A program made the position numbers and the translations under genes. Under the pieces are notes generated by a model that was given only the letters and a program-made list of their open reading frames with translations, was not told the DNA's origin and ran no database searches. Positions 36,299 through 46,927 of a stretch of DNA of 64,000 nucleotides are shown in pieces. The stretch is from Thalassobium sp. (GTDB lineage: Bacteria > Pseudomonadota > Gammaproteobacteria > Pseudomonadales > Oceanobacteraceae): positions 124,001 to 188,000 of the forward strand of contig NVUW01000004.1 in NCBI GenBank assembly GCA_002733205.1, given 5' to 3'. Numbering within the stretch: position 1 is the stretch's first letter; every line of letters begins with the position of its first letter.

Positions 36299-39200
36299 TT
36301 ATACATCAAGACCAAAACCCCCGCCGCCCGGCGTATGGATGCAGAACAGGTCACCGGCTTCCAGCTCAACGCAGGCACAGCCGGATAAGCGCTCCATCCG
36401 CCCCTGATGGCGCAGCACGAAATTGACCCCGGTTTTACCATCATGACCGCCGTGTAACCCATGCGGTGCAACCTGACGGTGGCCACTGATGATATTGGCG
36501 CGCATCGGCTGCAGAAAACGGATATGCCGCTCTACGCCATTACCGCCAGCATACTGCCCGCCGCCACCGGATTGTGGCCGCACGTGAAACCAGTCAAGCA
36601 CCACTGGAAAACGCTGTTCAAGAATCTCGGGGTCGGTTAAACGTGAGTTGGTCATATGGCTGTGTACCGCACTCGCGCCATTTCCCTGCGCACTGGCACC
36701 GATGCCGCCACACAGGGTTTCGTAATATTGCAGCTGCTGATTACCGAAGGTGAAATTGTTATTAGTCCCCTGACAACCGGCCATTAAGCCCAGCGCGCCC
36801 ATCACCACATCCACCAGATACTGAGCGGTTTCGACATTCCCCGACACCACCGCCGCCGGATATTGCGGCGCAATAATGGAAGCCTGTGGCACCTTAACCG
36901 TTAGCGCGCGGAAAAAGCCGGCATTCAACGGCATAGGTTTGGCGACCAGTGCGCGGAAGCTGTACAGCACCGCCGCCATCACCACCGAGGTCGGTGCATT
37001 AAAATTGCCTGGATGTTGTTTCTGTTCTGCCCGGTATTGCGTACCGGAAAAATCGACCGTGGCATGACGCTGCTGGCGGTCAACCTCAATGCGCACTTTA
37101 AAGGTGGTGCCATCATCCATCTGCGCACTGAATTCACCGGACGGTAAATCCGCCAGACAGTCACGCAACGTCTGCTCGGCGTTATCCATCACATGCTGCA
37201 TATAGGCCGTCACCTGTGGCAAACCATAGGCCGCACATAAGCGCTGTAATTCCGCTGCACCTTTTTCGCAGGCGGCCAGCTGAGCCATTAAATCGGCAAT
37301 ATTCTGATCCGGATTACGCGCCGGATATGTGGCCGCCGCCAGAACGTTACGGATTTCCTGCTCTTTAAGCTGGCCATCGCGCATTAAAATCAGGTTATCG
37401 AGCAGTACACCTTCTTCGTCGATATGGGTACTTTCCGCCGGCATCGAGCCCGGTGTAATACCGCCGATATCGGCATGATGACCGCGCGCGGCGACATAAA
37501 AATCGGCTTTATTACCCGCCGTAAATGGCCGGATAAAAACCGGTTTAACCACAGTAACATCCGGTAAATGCGTGCCGCCGTTATAAGGGGTATTTAATAC
37601 AAAAGCATCGTCAGGGCGCATATCCGCATGCCCCTGCATCACCACTTTAATGCTTTCGCTCATTGAACCTAAATGCACCGGAATATGCGGTGCATTGGCG
37701 ACCAGCTCACCATGGCCATCAAACAGCGCACAGGAAAAATCCAGCCGCTCTTTAATGTTCACACTGCTGGCGGTTTTCTCCAGCACAAAGCCCATCTGTT
37801 CGGCAACCGACATAAACAGATTATTGAATATTTCCAGCGTGACCGGATCGCGCTGGGCCAGACCACTGGCAGCCGCCGGAAGTTCTTCTCCCTGATCACT
37901 CAGCAATAAAGCGCCACTGGTTAATACCTCAAGCTGCCAGCCGGGTTCCACCACAATGGTGCTGTTGGCATCGGTTAATAACAGCGGGCCAGTAGCTGCA
38001 AAACCCGCTGCCAGTTGCGCACGTGCCAGCACCGGAACACTGTGCCATTGCCCGCCCAGATATAATGGTGCATTTTCCTGTGCAGCTTGTTCGCCGCCGG
38101 CAAAAGGAATCGCCGGAGCGCTGTTTCCGGCCGCGACCAACTCCAGCTGTACCGCATCTAAGCGCAGGGATTTATGAGCACTGATAAAACCAAATAACCG
38201 CTGGTGCTGCTGCTCAAATTCAGCACGCATAGCAGCGGCGTCGGCAAAGCTGACCAACAGCTGGGTGTCGGAACCCTCATAACGCAGATAGGCACGGCGC
38301 AATTCCTGCACGGGGTTTTCTTTGTCCGGGGTGAAATCAGCCTGCTGCATTAACGCCGCAAATTTTTCTTCTGCACTGGTCAGCGCCGCAGCATCGGTTA
38401 ATGGTATTTCTACCGCGTCTTCGCCCAGCCAGCGCTGTTCAGCCAGACCGATACCAAAGGCCGATAGCACCCCGGCCAGCGGATGCAGATACACCTGTTT
38501 AATATTCAGCTCGGCCGCCACCAGACAGGCATGCTGGGCACCGGCACCTCCAAACGCGTTGAGCACATAATCGCGGATATCATAACCGCGCTGCACCGAT
38601 ATTTTTTTCACCGCCGCGGCCATATTATTCACCGCAATGCGCAGAAAACCGGCGGCTATTTCTTCCGGCGAATATTCCTGACCGCTGTCGTTGCGGATCT
38701 GTACTGCAAGCTCACTGAATTTCTGCCGCACAATACCGGCATCCAGTGGCTGATTCTGTTCAGGGCCAAATACATAAGGGAAATGCTGCGGCTGTAATTT
38801 ACCCAGCAACACATTGCAGTCGGTCACGGTTAACGGGCCGCCATTACGGTAACAGGCAGGGCCGGGATAACTGCCGGCGGATTCCGGCCCGACCTGAAAG
38901 CGGCCAGCGGAAAAATGCACCAGCGAACCGCCACCGGCGGCCACGGTGTGAATATTCATCATCGGTACACGTAATTTTACGCCGTTGACCTCGGTCAGGG
39001 TTTCACGCTCAAGATCGTTATTCAGCGTACCGTTAAAATGACTGACATCGGTCGAGGTTCCGCCCATATCAAAACCGACAATGCGGTTAAAACCATCGGC
39101 CTGGGCGGTGCGAACCATACCGACCACACCACCGGCCGGGCCGGATAAAATCGCATCTTTCCCCTGAAAATTCTGCGCCGCACATAAACCACCATTGGAT

Positions 39201-39925
39201 TGCATAAACTGCAGGGATGTTGGTGGTAAAGCCTGCTCCACCTGATGGACATAACGGCGCAATACCGGCGACAAATACGCATCGGCCACCGTGGTATCAC
39301 CACGCGGCACCAGTTTAATTAACGGACTGACGCGGTGACTTAACGAAATCTGTTTAAAGCCAAGCTGGCGGGCAATATCACCGATACGGATTTCATGCTG
39401 CGGATATTTATAGGCATGCATCAGCACCACGGCGATGCTGTCGTAACCCAGTGAGCGCGCCTCAATTAACTGCACCAGCAGAGTTTCTTCATCCAGCGGA
39501 TAATCCACCGTGCCGTCGGCCAGTATACGTTCCGGTACTTCGTACACGCGTTCGTATAACGGTTCTGGCTGAGCAATATGAATGGCAAAAATATCCGGGC
39601 GGGTCTGATAACCGATGCGCAGCTGATCGCGCAGACCTTTACTGATGCACAGTAAAGTGCGCGCACCTTTACGTTCCAGCAACGCATTGGTGGCGACCGT
39701 CGTGCCCATTTTTACACTGGCGATAGCGCTGTCGTAGTGCGGGGAACGGGCCTGCAGCTGACGGATGCCTTCAACCGCCGCATCGGCATAATGCTGCGGA
39801 TTTTCCGACAGTAATTTATGGGTAATTAATTCACCGGCCGGTGTCAGGGCAACGATATCGGTAAAGGTACCGCCACGGTCGACCCAGAATTGCCAACGGG
39901 AAATTTCAGCAGATGCAGTGGACAT
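36299..39925 (-). CDS. 5-oxoprolinase / hydantoinase (HyuA-HyuB fusion)
   Basis: A 1208-residue ATP-dependent enzyme that opens 5-oxoproline to glutamate, or a related hydantoinase. The N-terminal half is HyuA-like (FWVDRGGTFTDIVAL, GFDMGGTSTDVSHF); the C-terminal half is HyuB-like (GHHADIGGITPGSMP, ending HTPGGGGFGL). Fusion of both halves and the length match eukaryotic-type OPLAH. There is no strong ribosome binding site. It lies between an Aer-like receptor and a phospholipase-D lipoprotein, with no operon relation evident. The precise substrate is an inference. Confidence 0.88.
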   Translation of the reverse strand: MSTASAEISRWQFWVDRGGTFTDIVALTPAGELITHKLLSENPQHYADAAVEGIRQLQARSPHYDSAIASVKMGTTVATNALLERKGARTLLCISKGLRDQLRIGYQTRPDIFAIHIAQPEPLYERVYEVPERILADGTVDYPLDEETLLVQLIEARSLGYDSIAVVLMHAYKYPQHEIRIGDIARQLGFKQISLSHRVSPLIKLVPRGDTTVADAYLSPVLRRYVHQVEQALPPTSLQFMQSNGGLCAAQNFQGKDAILSGPAGGVVGMVRTAQADGFNRIVGFDMGGTSTDVSHFNGTLNNDLERETLTEVNGVKLRVPMMNIHTVAAGGGSLVHFSAGRFQVGPESAGSYPGPACYRNGGPLTVTDCNVLLGKLQPQHFPYVFGPEQNQPLDAGIVRQKFSELAVQIRNDSGQEYSPEEIAAGFLRIAVNNMAAAVKKISVQRGYDIRDYVLNAFGGAGAQHACLVAAELNIKQVYLHPLAGVLSAFGIGLAEQRWLGEDAVEIPLTDAAALTSAEEKFAALMQQADFTPDKENPVQELRRAYLRYEGSDTQLLVSFADAAAMRAEFEQQHQRLFGFISAHKSLRLDAVQLELVAAGNSAPAIPFAGGEQAAQENAPLYLGGQWHSVPVLARAQLAAGFAATGPLLLTDANSTIVVEPGWQLEVLTSGALLLSDQGEELPAAASGLAQRDPVTLEIFNNLFMSVAEQMGFVLEKTASSVNIKERLDFSCALFDGHGELVANAPHIPVHLGSMSESIKVVMQGHADMRPDDAFVLNTPYNGGTHLPDVTVVKPVFIRPFTAGNKADFYVAARGHHADIGGITPGSMPAESTHIDEEGVLLDNLILMRDGQLKEQEIRNVLAAATYPARNPDQNIADLMAQLAACEKGAAELQRLCAAYGLPQVTAYMQHVMDNAEQTLRDCLADLPSGEFSAQMDDGTTFKVRIEVDRQQRHATVDFSGTQYRAEQKQHPGNFNAPTSVVMAAVLYSFRALVAKPMPLNAGFFRALTVKVPQASIIAPQYPAAVVSGNVETAQYLVDVVMGALGLMAGCQGTNNNFTFGNQQLQYYETLCGGIGASAQGNGASAVHSHMTNSRLTDPEILEQRFPVVLDWFHVRPQSGGGGQYAGGNGVERHIRFLQPMRANIISGHRQVAPHGLHGGHDGKTGVNFVLRHQGRMERLSGCACVELEAGDLFCIHTPGGGGFGLDV

Positions 39926-39977
39926 GATTCAGGCCCGCAGAAAAAAATCCGAGTTTACCCGCTTCAGTCGCGCAACG

Positions 39978-41507
39978 TTACAGTTCTGACTCAATCGGCA
40001 GAATGCCCAGCACCCAGGATTGCAGACGCCGCCACAGACTGGCGTGCGGCTCATGATGATAAATCTGCGGCGTACCGTCAGTACGTTGTTCCTGCCAGCG
40101 TAATTCATCGCCCTGCAGCAACAGCCGGTAACTCTCCTGCGCCAGATTGGCCTGCAGATTAAGACTGGCTTCGCGTCCCAGTTGCGGCTGCTCAAACAAC
40201 ACGCCCATTTCGGTATTTTCCCGCAGCGAGCGCGGATCGAGATTCATCGAGCCGACATAAAAATAGCGCTGATCAATCACCAGTACTTTGGCGTGCAGAC
40301 TGGCAGACGACGAACCCGTCCAGCGCCGGTGCTCCCCCGCAGCCTGACTGTCCGGACGCAACTCATACAACTCAACGCCGGCACGCAGTAACGCCGCACG
40401 GTAATGTTTATAGGCCGAATGCACTGCCGCCACATCGGTGCTGGCCAGAGAGTTGGTCAGCACCTGCACATGAATGCCGCGCGCCACCAGCGCCGCCAGA
40501 AACTCAACCCCTTCATCGCCCGGCACAAAATAAGGGGATACCAGCAAGACCTCCTGCTGCGCATTTTCCAGCAAGGTGATCAGATTACCGAATAAAGGCG
40601 ACTGATAATGACGACTGCGGATTTTATCCGGTGCATCGGCGACCACGTAGGCTTTTCCCCAGAACAGCCGCTGCTCATAGTGTTCAGCCAGATTCAGAGC
40701 CCGGGCCTGCAACGCCTGCACATAAGGATGCTGCCGATTGCTCTGTAACCAGTGCTGCAACTGCAGACGCAGTGTGTTTAATGCCGTTTCATCCTGTGCT
40801 TCGCCGTCGTTTATCACGTACTCAACCGGCACGGCCAGGCCGCTGTTCCAGTAGCGGTCAAACTCCGTTGAAGCATCATCCACCACCGGCCCCAGTGTCA
40901 GCACATCCAGATCACCGAACACCACCGCATTGCGCGCCGCATCAAAATATTCGTCACCGATATTACGGCCACCGGCAATGGCCAGTGTGTTATCGGCAAT
41001 CATGGCTTTATTGTGCATGCGCCGGGTAGATACCCCGTAGCGGGTAAGAAATTGCATATCGCGTGGGTAATCACGCAGGAATGGGTTAAAGAGGCGGATA
41101 TCAATATTCGGATGACGGTTCAGCAGGCGCAGTTCGTTATCTGCGCCACGGGTTGCCATATCGTCCAGCAACAGACGTACGCGCACACCGCGATCAGCGG
41201 CCTGCAGCAATGCCCAGGTAAAGACTTTGCCGGTCAGATCGTTGTGATACAGATAATATTGCAGATCAAGGCGTTCAGAAGTACCGGCCACCAGCAACAA
41301 ACGTGCGAGGAAGGCATCGGTGCCCGAGCCCAGCAACACCAGTCCGGCTTGGCCGGGGTGTTGTTTCAGCAGTGGCTCAGCCCATAAAGCCAGTGGACTG
41401 GCCGCTGAGGCCTGAGGGTGTAACTCAGGCTCAGGATGCGAATACTGCGGCAACCCGGCACAACCCCAAAGCAGCAATGCCAGCAATAAAACGCCGCGTG
41501 ACGACAT
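39978..41507 (-). CDS. Phospholipase-D-family lipoprotein (cardiolipin-synthase-like)
   Basis: A 509-residue lipoprotein with two HKD motifs: HNKAMIADNTLAIAGGRNIG and HAKVLVIDQRYFYVGSMNLD (His-x-Lys-x4-Asp). Such tandem HKD proteins cleave or transfer phosphodiesters, as in phospholipase D and cardiolipin synthase. The signal LLLALLLWGC gives a lipobox at residues about 13-16, so it is membrane-anchored, facing the periplasm. ATG 41507 is chosen because the lipoprotein signal starts there; the longer frame from 41630 begins inside the cytochrome gene. Substrate is unknown. Confidence 0.85.
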   Translation of the reverse strand: MSSRGVLLLALLLWGCAGLPQYSHPEPELHPQASAASPLALWAEPLLKQHPGQAGLVLLGSGTDAFLARLLLVAGTSERLDLQYYLYHNDLTGKVFTWALLQAADRGVRVRLLLDDMATRGADNELRLLNRHPNIDIRLFNPFLRDYPRDMQFLTRYGVSTRRMHNKAMIADNTLAIAGGRNIGDEYFDAARNAVVFGDLDVLTLGPVVDDASTEFDRYWNSGLAVPVEYVINDGEAQDETALNTLRLQLQHWLQSNRQHPYVQALQARALNLAEHYEQRLFWGKAYVVADAPDKIRSRHYQSPLFGNLITLLENAQQEVLLVSPYFVPGDEGVEFLAALVARGIHVQVLTNSLASTDVAAVHSAYKHYRAALLRAGVELYELRPDSQAAGEHRRWTGSSSASLHAKVLVIDQRYFYVGSMNLDPRSLRENTEMGVLFEQPQLGREASLNLQANLAQESYRLLLQGDELRWQEQRTDGTPQIYHHEPHASLWRRLQSWVLGILPIESEL

Positions 41508-41511
41508 ATCA

Positions 41512-41606
41512 TTTTGTCGCCATGCGTGTTCACGACATCTGAGCAATATTTGCGGATGCCCGTATTGTCGCCATGCGAGCTTATGGCATATGCGCAATAT
41601 AAGAGG
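41512..41606. repeat. Imperfect ~53-bp tandem duplication before the PLD gene
   Basis: TTGTCGCCATGCG occurs at 41514-41526 and again 53 bases on at 41567-41579, and both copies continue with similar sequence to a shared GCAATAT. The second copy includes the cytochrome stop and last codons, so the end of that gene was partly duplicated into the spacer. The copies have diverged. Confidence 0.65.
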
Positions 41607-42213
41607 CCACATCACGCAGCTGCTGCTCATCCATATTCTGCACCACGCCGATCATTGGCGAATTTTTACGATCCGGATCGTTGTGCATAAAACGCATCAG
41701 CGTTTTAGTCAGATACTCGTACGGCTGACCGGCAATACGCGGGTACTGGCTGCTGCCGTGACCGGCATTCCCATGGCAGACAAAACAGGTGGTTTTATAA
41801 ATCTGTTCGCCTTTACTGCTCGCGGCTACTGGCTGCTCACGCACGACCACCGGCTTTTGCGAAAAGTAGAGCGCAATATTAATGCGGTCTTCTTTGGTCA
41901 AAGCGGTGGCGAGTTTGCTCATCACATAATCTTTGCGCACGCCGTTGGCAAAGTGCTCAAACTGAGTAAACAGATAAGCGGCATTCTGGCTGGCCAGATT
42001 GGGGATGTAATCGCGCTTGCTGTTGCCATCGTCACCGTGACAGCGGAAACACAATTGCGCCCGCTCGACGCCATCTTCGATAGCGGCCTGCAACAGCGGC
42101 GTATTTTTTTCGATGATGGCCATTTCCTGCAGCATGGATTCCACACTTTCGGCCTGCACCTGGCTGCCCAGTAAGAGAAGCAATCCTGCCAACGTACTGC
42201 TTAATCTGTTCAT
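41581..42213 (-). CDS. Exported dihaem cytochrome c (c4-like)
   Basis: A 210-residue protein with a signal peptide (LAGLLLLLGSQVQA) and two c-type haem sites, CFRCH and CFVCH, each with a downstream methionine (YVMSKLATAL and SPMIGV) as the expected sixth ligand. Two similar domains in tandem are the cytochrome c4 layout, a periplasmic electron carrier to oxidases. ATG 42213 begins the signal peptide; the longer frame from 42273 is not needed. The promoter faces leuS divergently across 336 bp. A diverged repeat of its 3' end lies downstream. Confidence 0.88.
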   Translation of the reverse strand: MNRLSSTLAGLLLLLGSQVQAESVESMLQEMAIIEKNTPLLQAAIEDGVERAQLCFRCHGDDGNSKRDYIPNLASQNAAYLFTQFEHFANGVRKDYVMSKLATALTKEDRINIALYFSQKPVVVREQPVAASSKGEQIYKTTCFVCHGNAGHGSSQYPRIAGQPYEYLTKTLMRFMHNDPDRKNSPMIGVVQNMDEQQLRDVASYIAHMP

Positions 42214-42549
42214 AGCGTTACTTTTCTGTTCTGTTGCCGTTATGGAGTGACTCAAAGCGACTGCCAACTGCACAACAGTGACAAGACACTCAGAATACCC
42301 TGATTAACTTATTATTAGGGAGTGAAACATACGCGCCTGCTCTCGTCAGGCCAATAGCTAATCGCCTTTCGTATTAGCCTTTTCTAATTAAAGGCTGACC
42401 TGTATCAAGCGCGAACAGCGAACGGCGGCCGCTGTTGCATAAATCCGGCGGCCGCACCGCAACCGCCATGGATTAGGGGCTGTGCCCTGCACCCGCATTC
42501 AGGTACACTTCCAGCCTTTCTAACTGCGCTCAGATTCAGACATTACGCC
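42214..42549. promoter_or_regulatory. Cytochrome c / leuS divergent region with overlapping hairpins
   Basis: No gene is seen in these 336 bases. Inverted repeat A pairs GCTAAT (42357-42362) with ATTAGC (42373-42378). Inverted repeat B pairs AGCCTTT (42376-42382) with AAAGGCT (42390-42396). A and B share three bases, so they exclude each other. A third pairs GCGGCCGC at 42425-42432 with 42448-42455. Whether they lie inside the leuS leader is not known because its promoter is not clear. Confidence 0.45.
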
Positions 42550-45132
42550 ATGATGCAAGAGACCTATCAGCCCCATATTATCGAACCTTCCGTACAGACT
42601 CACTGGGAAGAAAATCAGGTATTCAAAGCCGTCGTCGACAGCAATAAAGAGAAATTTTATTGCCTGTCCATGTTCCCCTACCCCAGCGGCCGACTACATA
42701 TGGGGCACGTACGCAACTACACCATTGGTGACGTCGTATCACGTTATCAGCGTATGCAGGGCAAAAACGTAATGCAGCCAATGGGCTGGGACGCGTTCGG
42801 TCTGCCAGCCGAAAATGCCGCCATCAAACATCAGGTGGCACCGGGCAAATGGACCAAAGAAAACATCGCCTACATGAAAGGCCAGCTCAAATCGCTGGGC
42901 TTCGGTTACGACTGGAACCGCGAACTGGCGACCTGTGATCCGGAATACTACCGCTGGGAACAGTGGTTCTTCACCAAGCTGATCGACAAAGGCCTGGCCT
43001 ACAAAAAAGTATCCGCGGTTAACTGGTGTCCGAATGACCAGACTGTTCTGGCTAACGAGCAGGTCATCGACGGCTGCTGCTGGCGCTGTGACTCGGTGGT
43101 TGAGCGCAAAGAAATCCCACAGTGGTTTATCCGCATTACCGATTACGCCGAAGAATTGCTGAATGACCTTGACCAGCTCGACGGCTGGCCGGATCAGGTA
43201 AAAGCCATGCAGCGCAACTGGATTGGTAAATCCCGTGGTGTGCAGATGCGCTTTGGCCTGAAAGACCGCGCCGATAACCTCGAAATTTACACCACCCGTC
43301 CGGATACCCTGATGGGCGTGAGCTATCTTGCCGTTGCCGCCGGTCACCCACTGGCGAAAGAAGCTGCAGCCAACAATCCGGCGCTGGCCGCCTTCCTCGA
43401 AGAGTGCTCGAAATCCGGCACCGCTGAAGCCGACCTGGCCACCGCCGAGAAAAAAGGCATGGCCACCGGCTTTACCGCCATCCACCCGCTGTCTGGCAAA
43501 GAAGTGCCGGTGTGGGTTGCCAACTTCGTACTGATGGAATTCGGTACCGGCGCAGTCATGGCCGTTCCGGCCCACGATCAGCGCGACTGGGAATTTGCAC
43601 AGAAATACGGCATTGAGATTCATCAGGTCATCGCCGCCAACGACGGCGACGAGTGTGACCTGAGCAAAGCCGCCTACACCGAAAAAGGCACCCTGATCAA
43701 TTCCGGCGAATTTGACGGCCTGAGCTTTGAAGCCGCCTTCGACGCCATTGCCGCCAAACTGGCAGCGGAAAGCAAAGGCGAAATCAAAGTGAACTACCGC
43801 CTGCGCGACTGGGGCGTCAGCCGTCAGCGTTACTGGGGCACGCCGATTCCGGTCATCCGCACCCAGGACGGCGAAGCCATTGCTGCGCCGGAAAGCCTGC
43901 AGCCGGTAATCCTGCCGACTGAGGTTGTGATGGACGGTGTGAATTCACCGATCAAAAACAACCCGGAATTCGAAAACATCGAATACAACGGCCAGCCGGC
44001 GTTCCGCGAAACCGATACCTTCGACACCTTTATGGAATCGTCCTGGTATTACGCGCGCTACTGCTCGCCCAACGACGACACGCAAATGCTGAACCCGGAA
44101 GAAGCCAACTACTGGCTGCCGGTCGACCAGTACATCGGCGGGATCGAACACGCCATTTTGCACCTGCTGTATGCGCGTTTTTTCCACAAGCTGCTGCGTG
44201 ATGCCGGCCTGGTGAACAGCGATGAGCCGTTTAAAAACCTGCTGTGTCAGGGCATGGTGCTGGCGGATGCGTTCTGTTACACCACTGAAAACGGTGCCAA
44301 AGAGTGGGTTAACCCGACCGAAGTCAGCGTTGAGCGCGACGACAAAGGCCGCCTGACCGCTGCCAAACGCAAGAGCGACGGTAAAGAACTGCAGTACTCC
44401 GGCATGAGTAAGATGTCGAAGTCGAAAAACAACGGTGTTGATCCGCAGGAAGCCATTGAGCTGTACGGCGCCGATACCGTGCGTCTGTACACCATGTTTG
44501 CAGCGCCCCCGGAACAAACGCTGGAATGGTCCGACTCCGGCGTTCAGGGTGCCCAGCGCTTCCTGCAACGCGTCTGGCGTTTAAGCTACGAGCTGCTGCA
44601 ACAGGCCGATCGTGGTGATGCGGCGAACCTGTCCAAAGATGAAAAAGACGCACGCCGTAAAGTGCACGAAACCATCCAGAAGGTCAGCGATGACATCGGT
44701 CGCCGCTACAACTTCAATACCGGTATCGCCGCCATTATGGAGTTGATGAACACGCTGCAGAAGCTGGATCTGAGCGCCACGGGCAGCCGAGCAGTGGTTG
44801 CCGAAGGTATCGATGCCATCATCCGTATGCTGTCACCGATTGCGCCGCACATCAGCCAGGCGCTGTGGGCAGCCTTTGGCAACGACGGACTGGTGATTGA
44901 TGCACTCTGGCCACAGGTCGATGAAAGCGCTCTGGTGCGTGACTCCATCGAACTGGTGGTACAGGTAAATGGTAAGCTGCGCGCCAAGCTCGAAGTACCG
45001 GCATCGGCTGGTAAAGACGAGCTGGAAGCGCTGGCCATGGCTGACGACGCGGTACAAAAGCAGATCGACGGCAAAACCGTGCGTAAAGTGGTGGTCGTGC
45101 CAGGTAAGCTGGTTAATATCGTCGCTAACTGA
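42550..45132 (+). CDS. leuS: Leucyl-tRNA synthetase
   Basis: An 860-residue class Ia synthetase that attaches leucine to tRNA-Leu. [12 protein letters not shown] contains the HIGH-type motif and KMSKSKNNG the KMSKS loop. The large insert near residues 225-420 is the CP1 editing domain that removes misattached amino acids. The start is ATG 42550 (a second ATG follows directly); no Shine-Dalgarno is visible. It is first of leuS-lptE-holA, the usual gammaproteobacterial order. Confidence 0.98.
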   Translation: MMQETYQPHIIEPSVQTHWEENQVFKAVVDSNKEKFYCLSMFPYPSGRLHMGHVRNYTIGDVVSRYQRMQGKNVMQPMGWDAFGLPAENAAIKHQVAPGKWTKENIAYMKGQLKSLGFGYDWNRELATCDPEYYRWEQWFFTKLIDKGLAYKKVSAVNWCPNDQTVLANEQVIDGCCWRCDSVVERKEIPQWFIRITDYAEELLNDLDQLDGWPDQVKAMQRNWIGKSRGVQMRFGLKDRADNLEIYTTRPDTLMGVSYLAVAAGHPLAKEAAANNPALAAFLEECSKSGTAEADLATAEKKGMATGFTAIHPLSGKEVPVWVANFVLMEFGTGAVMAVPAHDQRDWEFAQKYGIEIHQVIAANDGDECDLSKAAYTEKGTLINSGEFDGLSFEAAFDAIAAKLAAESKGEIKVNYRLRDWGVSRQRYWGTPIPVIRTQDGEAIAAPESLQPVILPTEVVMDGVNSPIKNNPEFENIEYNGQPAFRETDTFDTFMESSWYYARYCSPNDDTQMLNPEEANYWLPVDQYIGGIEHAILHLLYARFFHKLLRDAGLVNSDEPFKNLLCQGMVLADAFCYTTENGAKEWVNPTEVSVERDDKGRLTAAKRKSDGKELQYSGMSKMSKSKNNGVDPQEAIELYGADTVRLYTMFAAPPEQTLEWSDSGVQGAQRFLQRVWRLSYELLQQADRGDAANLSKDEKDARRKVHETIQKVSDDIGRRYNFNTGIAAIMELMNTLQKLDLSATGSRAVVAEGIDAIIRMLSPIAPHISQALWAAFGNDGLVIDALWPQVDESALVRDSIELVVQVNGKLRAKLEVPASAGKDELEALAMADDAVQKQIDGKTVRKVVVVPGKLVNIVAN

Positions 45133-45142
45133 TCCGAGCTGC

Positions 45143-45171
45143 GGACGCCGAACGACTCACGTCCGGCGTCC
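45143..45171 (+). other. Hairpin between leuS and lptE
   Basis: GGACGCCG (45143-45150) pairs perfectly with CGGCGTCC (45164-45171) across a 13-base loop. There is no T run, so it is more likely an mRNA stability or partial terminator element than a full terminator. Confidence 0.4.
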
Positions 45172-45212
45172 GACAGCGGGCGTCTTAGCAAAGAATCGAC
45201 AGAGAATTCCGT

Positions 45213-45728
45213 ATGCGTCATGCACTTGTTGTCTGCTCCCTTATTCTGCTCACGGCCTGCGGCTGGCATCTGCGTGGTGTTACGCCGCTACCGCCGGAGT
45301 ACCGGGTGATGTATCTGCAGAGTCAGGCCAGCAACAGCTTTAACCAACAGTTAAAGCTGCAACTGGAGTTCAACGATGTGGTGCTGACGGCCAGTGCCGA
45401 AGACGCTCCGGCGATTCTGCGCATCGAGCCGGTCGATATCGAACGGCGTACGCTGTCGGTCAGCAGCAGTGGTCAGGTGGGCGAGTTCGAACTGAACGGT
45501 CGCCTGACTGCACATATCCTGCATATCGGCCGCGATACCGATGTCGAAATTGAACTGAAAGCACGCCGCACCCTGACCAATGATGTAAACAACGTGGTCG
45601 GCACCGCCAGCGCTGAAACCCAGCAGCGGGCGGAGCTGGAACGCGAACTGGTTAATAAGCTGCTGCGCCGCCTGCAGAGTCTGAGCAAGACCCGCAACAG
45701 CGACAACGCCACGGACAGTCCATCGTGA
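45213..45728 (+). CDS. lptE: LPS-assembly lipoprotein LptE
   Basis: A 171-residue outer-membrane lipoprotein that plugs LptD and helps place lipopolysaccharide in the outer leaflet. The lipobox is LTAC followed by GWHLRG, the LptE signature, with a beta/alpha body ending in a basic helix (LVNKLLRRLQSLSK). Essential in relatives. It lies between leuS and holA, the conserved place, and its stop overlaps the holA start by four bases (GTGA). Confidence 0.93.
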   Translation: MRHALVVCSLILLTACGWHLRGVTPLPPEYRVMYLQSQASNSFNQQLKLQLEFNDVVLTASAEDAPAILRIEPVDIERRTLSVSSSGQVGEFELNGRLTAHILHIGRDTDVEIELKARRTLTNDVNNVVGTASAETQQRAELERELVNKLLRRLQSLSKTRNSDNATDSPS

Positions 45729-46729
45729 AGATCCGCCAGGACCAGCTCAGCGGTCTGTTGGCTAAAGGACTGGCACCCTGCTATCTGGTGTCCGGTGACG
45801 ATCCGCTGTTAGTGATGGAAGCCTGCGATGAGATTCGTGCTGCCGCGCGCCAGGCCGGCGTCGATGATCGCGAACTGTTTCATGCCGAAGGCGGCTTCGA
45901 CTGGCGCCACCTGCTGGAAGAAGCCAATGCCATGTCATTGTTTTCCAGCCGCCGGATTCTGGAAGTCCGTATCAGCAATGGCAAACCGTCCGATAAAGGC
46001 GCTGCCATTCAGCAAATCCTGAATAATCCCAACCCCGACAACCTGTTGCTGATTATTTGTCCACGCCTCGACAGCACCATTCAGCGCAGCGCCTGGTTTA
46101 AAGCCGTGGATAAAGCCGGTGTCTTCCTGCCGATCTGGCCCATCGAGCGTTCACAGTATCCGGGCTGGCTGAAACGCCGCCTGCAGATTGCGGGCTTACA
46201 GATCGAACCACCGGCACTGGCGGCTCTCGCCCATCAGACCGAAGGCAACCTGCTGGCCGCCGTACAGGAAGTCGAAAAACTGCGTTTGCTTGGCAGCACC
46301 ACCATCAACGAAGAAATGATTAACGAAGCCATTGGCGACAGCTCACGCTTCGACGCCTTTGGTCTGGCCGATACCTGCCTGCTCGGCAATCTGGCCGAGG
46401 CCAGCCGTATCCTCTCGCATTTAAAAGGTGAAGGCGTCGACGCCTTAATGATTCTCGGCGCTCTGACACGCAAGATACGTCAGCTGATTGCCATGCAGGA
46501 TCTCGGTGGCCAACAATTGAGCGAAGCCTTTAAGGCACAGAATATCTGGCCAAAACAACAACCCCCTTATAAAAAAGCCCTGCAGAATCTGCGGGCTCCC
46601 CAACTGCATGCTGCTCTGCGCAAAGCGGAGAAGATCGACGCTGCCATTAAAGGCAGTGGCGAAGACCCGTGGCTTCTGTTAAGTGAGTTAACGGTACTGT
46701 TAACAGGTGTAAGGCTGACGACTGGTTAA
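45725..46729 (+). CDS. holA: DNA polymerase III delta subunit
   Basis: A 334-residue clamp-loader subunit that opens the beta clamp. The N-terminal YLVSGDDPLLVMEACDEIR, the central AAA+-like LLIICPRLD and the C-terminal collar domain are as in HolA. The start is GTG at 45725, inside the lptE stop. Length is typical (about 340). Confidence 0.96.
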   Translation: MKIRQDQLSGLLAKGLAPCYLVSGDDPLLVMEACDEIRAAARQAGVDDRELFHAEGGFDWRHLLEEANAMSLFSSRRILEVRISNGKPSDKGAAIQQILNNPNPDNLLLIICPRLDSTIQRSAWFKAVDKAGVFLPIWPIERSQYPGWLKRRLQIAGLQIEPPALAALAHQTEGNLLAAVQEVEKLRLLGSTTINEEMINEAIGDSSRFDAFGLADTCLLGNLAEASRILSHLKGEGVDALMILGALTRKIRQLIAMQDLGGQQLSEAFKAQNIWPKQQPPYKKALQNLRAPQLHAALRKAEKIDAAIKGSGEDPWLLLSELTVLLTGVRLTTG

Positions 46730-46842
46730 CAGTTTCAGCACTACGGGTGTCACAGAAATGATGGTATTTAACTGAGATACTGCTGAGGTAATGGCGGCAA
46801 TTGCCATATATTGATGACAATTTTTGTCACATTATGCCTTTT

Positions 46843-46872
46843 AACGTTAAACACCGTGGTGAAAACGTTAAA
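46843..46872 (+). promoter_or_regulatory. Two AACGTTAAA boxes upstream of the 197-aa gene
   Basis: AACGTTAAA occurs at 46843-46851 and 46864-46872, 21 bases apart (two helical turns), each centred on the palindrome TTAACGTTAA or AACGTT. They lie just before an AT-rich TATAATAATA stretch that could be a -10 region. They look like a tandem operator for an unidentified regulator. Confidence 0.5.
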
Positions 46873-46927
46873 ATATAATAATATGACCTGATGCTAAGCT
46901 GAGTATGTACCTAAGAGGATGTTCGCA

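Noticed and set aside
42739..43623. 294-residue open frame antisense to leuS
   Set aside because: It has no motif or ribosome binding site and lies entirely within leuS, a conserved gene of known sense.
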